Shown here: positions 49,360 through 56,689 of the stretch, one piece after another
Numbering within the stretch: the first letter of the stretch is position 1
Layout of the letters: every line of letters begins with the position of its first letter
Translations under genes and position numbers: made by a program
NCBI GenBank assembly: GCA_016705545.1
Contig: JADIYA010000006.1
Coordinates: 310,001 to 374,000, forward strand
From: Flavobacteriales bacterium
GTDB taxonomy: Bacteria > Bacteroidota > Bacteroidia > Flavobacteriales_F > PHOS-HE28
Reading direction: 5' to 3'
DNA: 64,000 nt
The notes under the pieces: generated by a model
Databases searched by the model: none
Seen by the model: the letters and a program-made list of their open reading frames with translations, nothing else
Told to the model about the DNA's origin: nothing

Positions 49360-49367
49360 TAGTTTCG
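49360..49367 (+). promoter_or_regulatory. -7 promoter element, leaderless glycosyltransferase gene
   Basis: TAGTTTCG ends five bases before the ATG at 49373. Confidence 0.55.
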
Positions 49368-49372
49368 CCGCC

Positions 49373-50491
49373 ATGCAAGCGGAACCGATGCGGGTCTTGG
49401 TCGTGGGACAGACCCCGCCGCCCTTCGGCGGTCAGGCGGTGATGATCGAGAAGTTCCTGGAGGGCGCCTTCACCACGCTCGAACTGGCCCATGTGCGGCT
49501 GGCCTATTCCGAGGAGATGAGCGAGGTGGGCCGCTTCAGCCTGAAGAAGGTGCGGGTGCTCTTCCGGACGATCGCCGCCGTCTGGGCCGCACGGATCAAG
49601 CATCGCTCGCAGGTGCTCTACTACCCGCCCAGCGGCCCGAACCTGGTGCCGATCCTGCGCGACATCATCTTCTTGATCGCTGTGCGCTGGTGCTTCCGGT
49701 ACACCGTGTTCCATTTCCACGCTGGTGGACTTTCGACCTACATGAGCAGGCTGCCTGCGCCGATCCGCTGGCTGGCCTGGCTGGCGTACCGGAAGCCTGA
49801 TCTCGCCATCCGCACTTCGGATCTGGCGCCGCCCGATGCGCAGCACTTCAAGGCGAAGCGCATCGTTTCAGTGTTCAATGGCATCGAGGACCTTGCGGGC
49901 GGCCCCATTGCGCGCGACCCGGATCCCGGACGGCCCATGCGCATCCTGTTCACCGCGGTGCTGATCCCGAGCAAAGGCGTCGAAGTGCTTGTGCAGTCCT
50001 TCATCGAGCTCATCCAGCGCGGTGTGCATGCCGAGCTGATGCTCATGGGCCGCTGGGGCGATGCCGCGTTCGAGCAGCGCATGCTCGACTTGATCGCGCA
50101 GCATGGGTTGCGTGATCGCGTGCGGGTGCTCGGGGTGCGCACCGGCAACGACAAGCTGAACGATTTCCGCGCTGCGGATGTGTTCTGCTTCCCCTCGCAC
50201 TTCGAGGCCGAGAGCTTCCCGGTGGTGCTCATGGAAGCGGCGCAATTCGCGTTGCCGGTGGTAGCCACCGACTGGCGCGGCATCCCGGTGATGGTGGATG
50301 AGGGCGTGAACGGATTCCTGGTCCCGACGCACGACCCCATGGCCGTGGCTGATCGCTTGGAACGGTTGGCAAAAGACCCGGAGCTGCGCCATCGCATGGC
50401 CCTTGAAGCCCGGCGAGTATTCGCGGATCGGTTCACGTTGGCGGCCTTCCACCGGAACATGGAATCGGCCTTCGCGCAATTGAAGCGCTGA
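49373..50491 (+). CDS. Family-4-type glycosyltransferase (GT-B)
   Basis: 372 residues from the ATG at 49373 (MQAEPMRVLVVGQTPPPFGG). Motifs of GT4 retaining enzymes: the N-terminal glycine-rich VVGQTPPPFGGQAVM, ILFTAVLIPSKGVEVLVQSF (start of the nucleotide-sugar-binding domain), and FPSHFEAESFPVVLMEAAQF with the EX7E acidic pair, then ALPVVATDWRGIPVMV. It probably adds a sugar to a surface glycan. It is read against its neighbours, divergent from psd and convergent with cdsA, and splits what is often one cdsA-psd unit in this phylum. Confidence 0.9.
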   Translation: MQAEPMRVLVVGQTPPPFGGQAVMIEKFLEGAFTTLELAHVRLAYSEEMSEVGRFSLKKVRVLFRTIAAVWAARIKHRSQVLYYPPSGPNLVPILRDIIFLIAVRWCFRYTVFHFHAGGLSTYMSRLPAPIRWLAWLAYRKPDLAIRTSDLAPPDAQHFKAKRIVSVFNGIEDLAGGPIARDPDPGRPMRILFTAVLIPSKGVEVLVQSFIELIQRGVHAELMLMGRWGDAAFEQRMLDLIAQHGLRDRVRVLGVRTGNDKLNDFRAADVFCFPSHFEAESFPVVLMEAAQFALPVVATDWRGIPVMVDEGVNGFLVPTHDPMAVADRLERLAKDPELRHRMALEARRVFADRFTLAAFHRNMESAFAQLKR

Positions 50492-50492
50492 T

Positions 50493-51298
50493 TCAACCGA
50501 GAACCAGCGCGATCACCACCATCACGGGCGCCGCGAGCAAGTAGCCGTCGAAACGGTCGAGCACGCCGCCGTGGCCGGGCATGATGGTGCCGCTGTCCTT
50601 CACCCCTGCCGCGCGCTTCATGGCGCTCTCGAGCAGATCCCCGATGGTCGCGCTCACGGTGATGAAGGGGGTGCGATGAGCCAAGTGGAAGGTTCGAGCG
50701 CATGATCGATCCAGCTGGCGACCACCCATGCCGCCACCATGGTGAGCACGAAGCCGCCCAGCAGTCCCTCGACGGTCTTGCCGGGGCTCACACTGGGCAT
50801 CAGCTTGGTGCGGCCGATGGCGCGCCCCAGCAGATAGGCACCGGTATCGTTGGCCCAGAGGAGCAGCATGAAGCCGATGAGGATGTTGCCCTCCATCGCC
50901 ATGAATGGTGCACAGGCCATGGGCAGAGCGATCAGCAGGACCGACACGGCGAGCTGGCCGATGGCGGTGGCGATCGCGGTGCGCGCGGCGCGCAGCACGG
51001 CCACGAACGCGATTAGCATGGCTCCGATGACGATGGCGATCGCCACCGGGAAATGCGGATCCGGGAATTCGAAGAGCCACGCCCACGCCGCGTAGCAAGC
51101 AACCGTCAGCGCGATGCCGATGACCATGGGCGGAGCTGACTCCCTGCCGCGCCAATGCAAGCGGTGCCATTCGCGCGCCGCCATGCCCGCGAACACGAGG
51201 AAGAGCCATGCCGTGGCCTGTTGCCCCAGCCATGCCGCGCCGATCACGAGCGCCGCATACACGGCACCGCTCGCTGCACGGATGGCGATCTCCTTCAC
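50493..51298 (-). CDS. cdsA: Phosphatidate cytidylyltransferase, interrupted by an apparent one-base deletion
   Basis: Makes CDP-diacylglycerol from phosphatidate and CTP. The first frame (GTG at 51298, overlapping the DUF2007 stop) gives the multi-helix N-terminus with LWANDTGAYLLGRAIGRTKL and PSVSPGKTVEGLLGGF, then ends early. The second frame supplies the signature GDLLESAMKRAAGVKDSGTI and PGHGGVLDRFDGYLLAAPVM. The frames join if the run of five G at 50667-50671 (plus strand) held six. With that base the protein would be ~269 residues, normal for CdsA. Because CdsA is usually essential, a sequencing indel is the simplest reading. Confidence 0.9.
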
Positions 51299-51510
51299 GC
51301 CTCGTCCGGTTTGCCCACTTCGTGAAGGGCGCGCAGCAGATCGCCGCGGCGCACATGCACGGCAGCTTGCGCCAGTGGCGGGTAAGCGCTGGATCCGTTG
51401 TCGACCACGACGGCCTCGATCCCATGCTCCTCCAACCGCCCGCGCACCAATTCCGCTTCAGCGCGCGATGCCGCTTGGTACACCGGTGCCCAGTCGGTGG
51501 CGGCGTGCAT
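51295..51510 (-). CDS. DUF2007 family small protein
   Basis: A 71-residue protein with the layout of the DUF2007 putative signal-transducing domain: WAPVYQAASRAEAELVRGRL, then EEHGIEAVVVDNGSSAYPPL, then a VRRGDLLRALHEVGKPDEA end. It overlaps the ftsH stop at its 5' end and the cdsA start at its 3' end (4 bp each), so it is translationally embedded between them. Its function is not known; it recurs at this position in Bacteroidota. Confidence 0.85.
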   Translation of the reverse strand: MHAATDWAPVYQAASRAEAELVRGRLEEHGIEAVVVDNGSSAYPPLAQAAVHVRRGDLLRALHEVGKPDEA

Positions 51511-53527
51511 CAGCCGGCTGATTGTTCGGGAGCACTGGTTGGCTCAACCGCAGCGGGCCCCGCTGGTGCCGCCGGTGCGGTGCCATTCGTAGTGGTGCTG
51601 ACCGCTTGAGCAGGCACCAGGAAAGGACGGTCGCCGAAGATCTTCTCCAGATCCTCCTTGAAGATCACCTCTTTCACCAACAGCTGGTTGGCCAGGGCGG
51701 TGAGCTTGTCCTTGTTCTCCGAGAGGATGCGCTTCGCCCGCTGATACTGGCCCTCGATGATCTTGCTCACCTCCTCGTCGATGGTCTGCGAGGTCCGCTC
51801 GCTGTAGGGCTTGCCGAAGCTGTATTCGCTCTGGCCGCTGCTGTCGTAGTAGCTCACATTGCCCAGCTTGTCATTCAGGCCATAGATGGTGACCATGGCA
51901 TAGGCCTGCTTGGTCACCTTCTCCAGGTCGCTGAGGGCGCCGGTGCTCACCTTGCCGTACATGGCATCCTCTGCGGCGCGGCCGCCAAGTGCAGCGCACA
52001 TCTCATCAAGCATCTGCTCCGCGGTGGTGAGGTGGCGCTCATCCGGCAGGTACCAGGCGGCACCGGTGAACGGCCGCGCGGCACGATGGTGACCTTCACC
52101 AAGGGCGAGGCATGCTCCACCAGCCAGCTCACCGTGGCGTGGCCGGCCTCGTGGTAAGCGATCACCTTCTTCTCATCGGTGGTGATGATCTTGTTCTTCT
52201 TCTCCAAGCCGCCGATCACGCGGTCCACGGCATCGAGGAAGTCCTGCTTGGCCACCTCGGTCTTCTTCTTGCGCGCGGCGATGAGTGCGGCCTCGTTGCA
52301 GATGTTGGCCAGGTCCGCTCCGCTAAAGCCGGGCGTCTGGCGCGCGAGGAAGCTCACATCAACCGTCTTCTCGAGCTTCAAGGGCTTCAGGTGCACCTTG
52401 AGGATCGCCTCCCGCTCGTTCAGGTCGGGCATGTCCACGAAGATCTGGCGGTCGAAACGGCCCGGGCGCATCAAGGCGCGGTCGAGCACATCGGCGCGGT
52501 TGGTGGCACCGATGAGGATCACGCCGCTGTTGGTGCCGAAGCCATCCATCTCGGTGAGCAGCTGGTTCAGCGTGTTCTCGCGCTCGTCGTTGGCGCCCAT
52601 GCTCACGCTACGGCCGCGCGCGCGCCCGATGGCATCGATCTCATCGATGAAGATGATGCTGGGCGCTTTCTCCTTGGCCTGCTTGAAGAGGTCGCGCACG
52701 CGGCTGGCGCCAACGCCCACGAACATCTCCACGAAGTCGGAGCCGCTGAGGCTGAAGAAGGGCACGCTGGCTTCGCCGGCAATGGCCTTCGCGAGCAGGG
52801 TCTTGCCGGTGCCCGGAGGCCCTACCAGCAGCGCGCCCTTGGGGATCTTGGCGCCGAGGTCGGTGTAGCGCTTGGGGGTCTTGAGGAAATCGACGATCTC
52901 CTGCAATTCCTCCTTCGCCTCGGAAAGCCCGGCCACATCGTTGAAGGTGACGTTGGTGGTCTTGCCGCCCTCGAAGACCTGCGCCCGGCTCTTGCCGATG
53001 TTGAAGATCTGGCCGCCCGGACCGCCGCCGCCGCCGATGCGCCGCATCACGAAGATCCAGATGAGGATCATGGCGCCGAAGAGCACGATGTAGTAGATGG
53101 CCTCGCGGCCCCAGTTGTCCTGCGTCTCGTACTCGTAGGGGATGCCGTACTTCCGTGCATCGAGCACCAGGTCGTTCTTCTCCACGTCGCTGCTGCCGGG
53201 GTTGAAGGCGTAGTGCGGCCCGGTGACGTTATCGCCGGAGAGCGCGCTGCCCTTCAGCTTCGTCTTGTGCGGCTCCACCTGCAGGCTGTCCTTCTTGATG
53301 AAGACCTTCACCATCTGGTCATTCAGGATCACGATGCGCTCCACATGGCCGCGCTCGGCCATGGCCTTGTAGTCGGTGGGCGTCACCTTCTCCATGCGCC
53401 CGCTATACTGGAAGAGCTGGATGCTCAGGATCAGCACGATGATGATGCCGTAGATCCAATAGAAGTTGAAGGAGCGCTTGGGGCGCTCGCTCTTGGGCTT
53501 CTCGTTGCGTTCGGGTGTGTTCTCCAC
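51510..53527 (-). CDS. ftsH: ATP-dependent zinc metalloprotease FtsH, interrupted by an apparent one-base deletion
   Basis: A membrane AAA+ protease that degrades short-lived and misassembled membrane proteins. The GTG at 53527 starts two membrane helices (FYWIYGIIIVLILSIQLF and IYYIVLFGAMILIWIFVM). The AAA domain follows with Walker A GPPGTGKTLLAKAIAGEA, Walker B IIFIDEIDAIG, the SRH GATNRADVLDRALMRPGRFD, and the zinc motif HEAGH at about residue 459. Then the frame goes wrong at ~52070: PRGR continues as SPVPPGTC instead of the normal FTGAAWYLPDERHLT. Adding one base there joins the second frame, QMLDEMCAALGGRAAEDAM, to the end. Total would be ~672 residues. FtsH is usually essential, so a sequencing indel is likely. 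Confidence 0.92.
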
Positions 53528-53545
53528 AGTGATTCCTCTGGTTGC

Positions 53546-53920
53546 TCAGGCTACATTCTCATACAGGGTGCGGACCGCATCGCCCCAAAGATCCTCCAGC
53601 GCGTAATGCCCGCGCCGGTCCCGGTGGAAGACATGCACCACCACGTCCACATAATCGATCAGCACCCATTCGGCGTTGCGCTCGCCTTCGGTGTGCCAGG
53701 GCTTCTCTCCCATCTGCTTCCGCACGGTCTCCAGGACCGATCGGGTGATGGCTTCCACCTGCGTGGTGGAATCGCCGTGGCAGATCACCATGTGGCTGCA
53801 AACCGCATTGGGGATCCCGCGCAGGTCCATGTGAACAAGCTCCCGGCCTTTGACCTCCTGGATGCCATGGATCACGGCCTCCACCAAGCGCGAGTCGCCC
53901 GCGCCCTTCTTTTGCTTCAT
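53546..53920 (-). CDS. rsfS: Ribosomal silencing factor RsfS
   Basis: 124 residues from the ATG at 53920. The longer frame would place a -7 promoter (TACCTTTG, 53949-53942) inside the gene and is rejected. Motifs: VEAVIHGIQEVKGRELVHMD, CSHMVICHGDSTTQVEAIT, then GEKPWHTEGERNAEWVLIDY and VDVVVHVFHRDRRGHYALED, the typical Iojap pattern. RsfS binds L14 and keeps ribosomal subunits apart in starvation. It starts the operon rsfS-ftsH-DUF2007-cdsA. Confidence 0.95.
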   Translation of the reverse strand: MKQKKGAGDSRLVEAVIHGIQEVKGRELVHMDLRGIPNAVCSHMVICHGDSTTQVEAITRSVLETVRKQMGEKPWHTEGERNAEWVLIDYVDVVVHVFHRDRRGHYALEDLWGDAVRTLYENVA

Positions 53921-53941
53921 CCGAATAGCTTTGGGAGCGCT

Positions 53942-53949
53942 CAAAGGTA
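53942..53949 (-). promoter_or_regulatory. -7 promoter element of the rsfS-ftsH-cdsA operon
   Basis: TACCTTTG on the minus strand, an exact TAnnTTTG match, 21 bases before the rsfS ATG. It shares its 55-bp region with the divergent birA gene. Confidence 0.65.
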
Positions 53950-54004
53950 GGTGATGGCCCGCCCCGCAACCGGCGGGTCCCAGCCTGTTCCATGAGCGGC
54001 ACGC

Positions 54005-54763
54005 ATGGCATTCGGAGAGCCCCTCATCGAGTACGAGGTGTTGGAGAGCACCAACGCCGAGGCTTCAGCGCTGCTTTCGGCGGGCCGGGCGGCTCATGGC
54101 ACCGTGGTGCTGGGCCACCAGCAGACCGAGGGCCAAGGCCAGCGCGGCCGTGCCTGGCACTCCCAGCCCGGGCTCGACCTCACCTTCAGCATCGTCTGCA
54201 CCCCCGAGGGATTGCGGGCCGATCGGCAATTCGCGTTGAGCAAGGTGGCGGCGCTCGCGGTCTACGACACCGTGAGGCCCCATGTGCAGGCCGACCTGCG
54301 CATCAAATGGCCGAATGACATCCTGGTGTCCGGACAGAAGGTGGCCGGCATCCTCATCCAGAACGAACTCGCGGGCGACCAGGTGGCGCGGAGCATCATC
54401 GGCATCGGGCTGAATGTGAACAGCACCGGCTTCCCCGCTGACCTGGTGGCCACCAGCCTCATGCAGGAGGGCGGGAAAGAACTCGACCGCCGGGCCGTGC
54501 TCTTCCATCTGCTCGACCGCTTCGGCCATTGGTGGCAGAAGTGGCAGCAAGCGCCCGAGGCAGGGCTGGTGAGCTACACCGACCGGCTCTGGACCCGCGG
54601 CCGCTGGGCCGCTATGCTGCTCGATGGCGCGCCTATCACAGCGCGGGCCTTGGATGTGGACGAACTGGGCCGTCTGCTCGTGGAGGCCGAGGATGGCACC
54701 GTGTCGGCCTATGGCCTCGACCGCCTCCGATTCGCTCCGCGCAAGCCCGGTTTGCACGGCTGA
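54005..54763 (+). CDS. birA: Biotin--[acetyl-CoA-carboxylase] ligase
   Basis: A 252-residue single-domain BirA, without the N-terminal DNA-binding domain of the E. coli repressor. The biotin/ATP-binding motif is GHQQTEGQGQRGRAWHSQPG (~36-55), followed by LRIKWPNDILVSGQKVAGIL (~99-118) and SIIGIGLNVNS. It attaches biotin to the carboxyl carrier protein of acetyl-CoA carboxylase. It is divergent from rsfS and followed by rpmH after a 45-bp gap that contains the rpmH promoter. Confidence 0.94.
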   Translation: MAFGEPLIEYEVLESTNAEASALLSAGRAAHGTVVLGHQQTEGQGQRGRAWHSQPGLDLTFSIVCTPEGLRADRQFALSKVAALAVYDTVRPHVQADLRIKWPNDILVSGQKVAGILIQNELAGDQVARSIIGIGLNVNSTGFPADLVATSLMQEGGKELDRRAVLFHLLDRFGHWWQKWQQAPEAGLVSYTDRLWTRGRWAAMLLDGAPITARALDVDELGRLLVEAEDGTVSAYGLDRLRFAPRKPGLHG

Positions 54764-54781
54764 ACGAAAGGGCTACATTTG
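54752..54781 (+). promoter_or_regulatory. Sigma-A promoter of rpmH
   Basis: TTG at 54752-54754 and TACATTTG at 54774-54781, 19 bp apart, fit the Bacteroidota -33/-7 consensus. The -33 box lies in the last codons of birA. The leader before the ATG at 54809 is about 20-25 nt. Confidence 0.75.
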
Positions 54782-54808
54782 CCGCCCTTAAACGAAACCG
54801 AGCAGGCC

Positions 54809-54967
54809 ATGAAGCGCACCTACCAGCCCAGCAAACGCAAGCGGACCAACAAGCACGGTTTCCGCAAGCGCATGAGCACTGCTGCTGGCCGGGCCGTATT
54901 GGCCAGCCGCCGCAAGCAGGGCCGCCACAAGCTCACCACGAGCGACGAGCAGGTGGGCGCGAAATAG
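54809..54967 (+). CDS. rpmH: 50S ribosomal protein L34
   Basis: A 52-residue, very basic protein: MKRTYQPSKRKRTNKHGFRK is the family hallmark. It is a component of the large subunit near the peptidyl-transferase base. In many bacteria rpmH is next to rnpA/dnaA; here it is not, and stands alone between birA and an alpha/beta hydrolase gene, with its own promoter and terminator. Confidence 0.97.
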   Translation: MKRTYQPSKRKRTNKHGFRKRMSTAAGRAVLASRRKQGRHKLTTSDEQVGAK

Positions 54968-54987
54968 CCTTCCCGATCGCATTCCCG

Positions 54988-55014
54988 GAAGGGCTGCCTC
55001 ATGGGCGGCCCTTC
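54988..55014. terminator. Bidirectional terminator between rpmH and the hydrolase gene
   Basis: Eleven-bp stem (GAAGGGCTGCC / GGGCGGCCCTTC with one G-T pair) and a five-base loop between two converging genes. TTC rather than a long T run follows on the plus strand. Confidence 0.7.
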
Positions 55015-55015
55015 T

Positions 55016-55858
55016 TCATTCCATGCGGCCCCCGGCCGCAGCATCTGCCGCGATGGCCTCCGCCAATTCCGTGGTGAGCAGCACATGCCCGAAGGGGAGC
55101 ACGTGCGTTGAAACGCTGCTTGGGGCATGGCGGGCCAGGTTCTCGCCAAGGTCAGGCGGGATCACCCGATCGTGCGCGCCGAAGTAGAGGTGAATGCGCA
55201 AGCCCTGGGTTTCGGCCTTCCGCGCTACAACCGTGAGGTCGGGCTCGATCCGGCGGTAGCTCAGCCACACGTCGTGCACCAGTTGCCGTTTCGCGCGGCT
55301 ATCGGTCTGGCCCTTCAGGAAGCGGTGCATGCGCTCGTTCATCAGCCGCAGGGCGCGCAGGGCATCCATCACGAAGTGCACGCGCTCCGGGTGCTTCACG
55401 AAACGCTTGTAGGCCCAGCGGCCGATGCCTGACGCCGCCATGCCCCGGTACCATGGCCTGGTCTTCAACCCGTCCGGAGCCGCCAGGAAGACCTGGCTGA
55501 AGCGCTGCGGGATCTCCTCCAGCAGGCACAGGCCCAGCCGACCGCCCAGGCTGTAGGCCATCAGCGCAGCCTGCTCAACCCCTAGCGAGTCGATGAACCC
55601 CGCGAAGTAGCCAGCGATCTCCGACGGCGCGAAGGGCGCATCGGCGCGTTCTGGGTAGCCGGGGCTCTGTCCATGGAAGTGCAGGTCGAAGGCGTAGATG
55701 GTGAAGCGCTCGCCGAGGGCGCTTTCGAGCACATGGAAATCGGCACCGGTGCGGCCGAAACCATGCAGGGCGATCATGGGTAGCGGTCCGCTGCCGTAAA
55801 CCCGAAACGCGAGTGTTGTTCCATGGGTGAAGAAGCGGACCGGCGGAGCGGATTGCAC
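55016..55858 (-). CDS. Alpha/beta hydrolase
   Basis: 280 residues with a GTG start at 55858 (VQSAPPVRFFTHGTTLAFRV). The promoter-like CACCTTTG-CCCC directly precedes the GTG, and the much longer frame upstream covers the next gene's antisense strand. The fold is visible as LPMIALHGFGRTGADFHVLE (oxyanion loop), the nucleophile elbow AYSLGGRLGLCLLEE (Ser near residue 105), the acid in LYFGAHDRVIPPDLGENLAR, and the His in VLPFGHVLLTTEL. Triad residues are all present. The substrate is unknown. Confidence 0.88.
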   Translation of the reverse strand: MQSAPPVRFFTHGTTLAFRVYGSGPLPMIALHGFGRTGADFHVLESALGERFTIYAFDLHFHGQSPGYPERADAPFAPSEIAGYFAGFIDSLGVEQAALMAYSLGGRLGLCLLEEIPQRFSQVFLAAPDGLKTRPWYRGMAASGIGRWAYKRFVKHPERVHFVMDALRALRLMNERMHRFLKGQTDSRAKRQLVHDVWLSYRRIEPDLTVVARKAETQGLRIHLYFGAHDRVIPPDLGENLARHAPSSVSTHVLPFGHVLLTTELAEAIAADAAAGGRME

Positions 55859-55945
55859 GGGGCAAAGGTGGAGCGGCGCGCAATGCCCCCAACTTCGCCA
55901 CCGGACCGAAGCAACCGGCACGGGTGTCCGGTGGTCAACTGAAGC

Positions 55946-56644
55946 ATGCGCGGCATCACGATCCTCTTCATCTGCCTGGCCTCGGGCCTGAGCGCGCAAC
56001 ACCTCACATACACCGAGTGGCTGCACCGCGCCATGGCCGATATGCGCCTGGCTCCGCGCTACGGCGACCAAGCGAAGAATGCCGCGCAAAAGGCCTCCGA
56101 TGCTGAGTTCGTGGCCGCCGTGCTCGCCGACCATCCCGAGCCGCGCACCGCATCGAGCCGCTTGGTGGATCACGGTTCCGCCTTGCTCGCCGCCGGCGAT
56201 CAAGTGCAATCGATGATGCGCTTCAATCAGGCCTGGCTGGTGGACAGCACCAACGTCGATGCCTATTGGGGCTTCGGGAACTACTTCCTCGCGCTAGACC
56301 GGCCGGCCATGGCCCTGCAGTGGTTCAAGCGCGGCGCTGAGCTCGATCCCAACCATGTGCGCTCGCTGCTGGGACTGGCCACCGCCGCTCTCGCGGAGCA
56401 ATACGCCACGCGCAAGGAGAACCCGGCGCACGCCGATGAATTGGTTGCCGCTGCGCTGACCGTGCTTTTGCGCGCCGAGAAGCTCGCGCCCAACGACCCG
56501 GCCATCGTCTATCGATTGGCCGTGTGCCACATGATCCGTGGGGAGTGCGAGCAGGCACGGAAGCAGCATCAGCGGTGCTTGGAGCTTCCTGGGTGCGCAC
56601 CAGACGGTGGTTTCGAGGACCAGCTTCGGGCCAAGTGCCCCTGA
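55946..56644 (+). CDS. Exported TPR protein, paralogue of 58645-59352
   Basis: 232 residues with a signal peptide (MRGITILFICLASGLSAQHL). A conserved start of the mature part (YTEWLHRAMADMRLAPRYGD) is followed by TPR-like helices: QSMMRFNQAWLVDSTNVDAY, PAMALQWFKRGAELDPNHV, EKLAPNDPAIVYRLAVCHMI. The second half contains four Cys (CHMIRGECEQ, CLELPGC, KCP). Strand order and key words match the gene at 58645 (shared RFN-AWL and late Cys pattern). It precedes the choice-of-anchor B gene, so the two TPR proteins flank it. Confidence 0.8.
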   Translation: MRGITILFICLASGLSAQHLTYTEWLHRAMADMRLAPRYGDQAKNAAQKASDAEFVAAVLADHPEPRTASSRLVDHGSALLAAGDQVQSMMRFNQAWLVDSTNVDAYWGFGNYFLALDRPAMALQWFKRGAELDPNHVRSLLGLATAALAEQYATRKENPAHADELVAAALTVLLRAEKLAPNDPAIVYRLAVCHMIRGECEQARKQHQRCLELPGCAPDGGFEDQLRAKCP

Positions 56645-56689
56645 CCCGCCGTTGGCCGCGATCCGGTACTTTGCGCGTCTCCGATCATC

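Noticed and set aside
52112..53950. 612-codon plus-strand frame opposite ftsH and rsfS
   Set aside because: Leu/His/Asp/Glu-rich antisense of ftsH; it covers two genes and a promoter.
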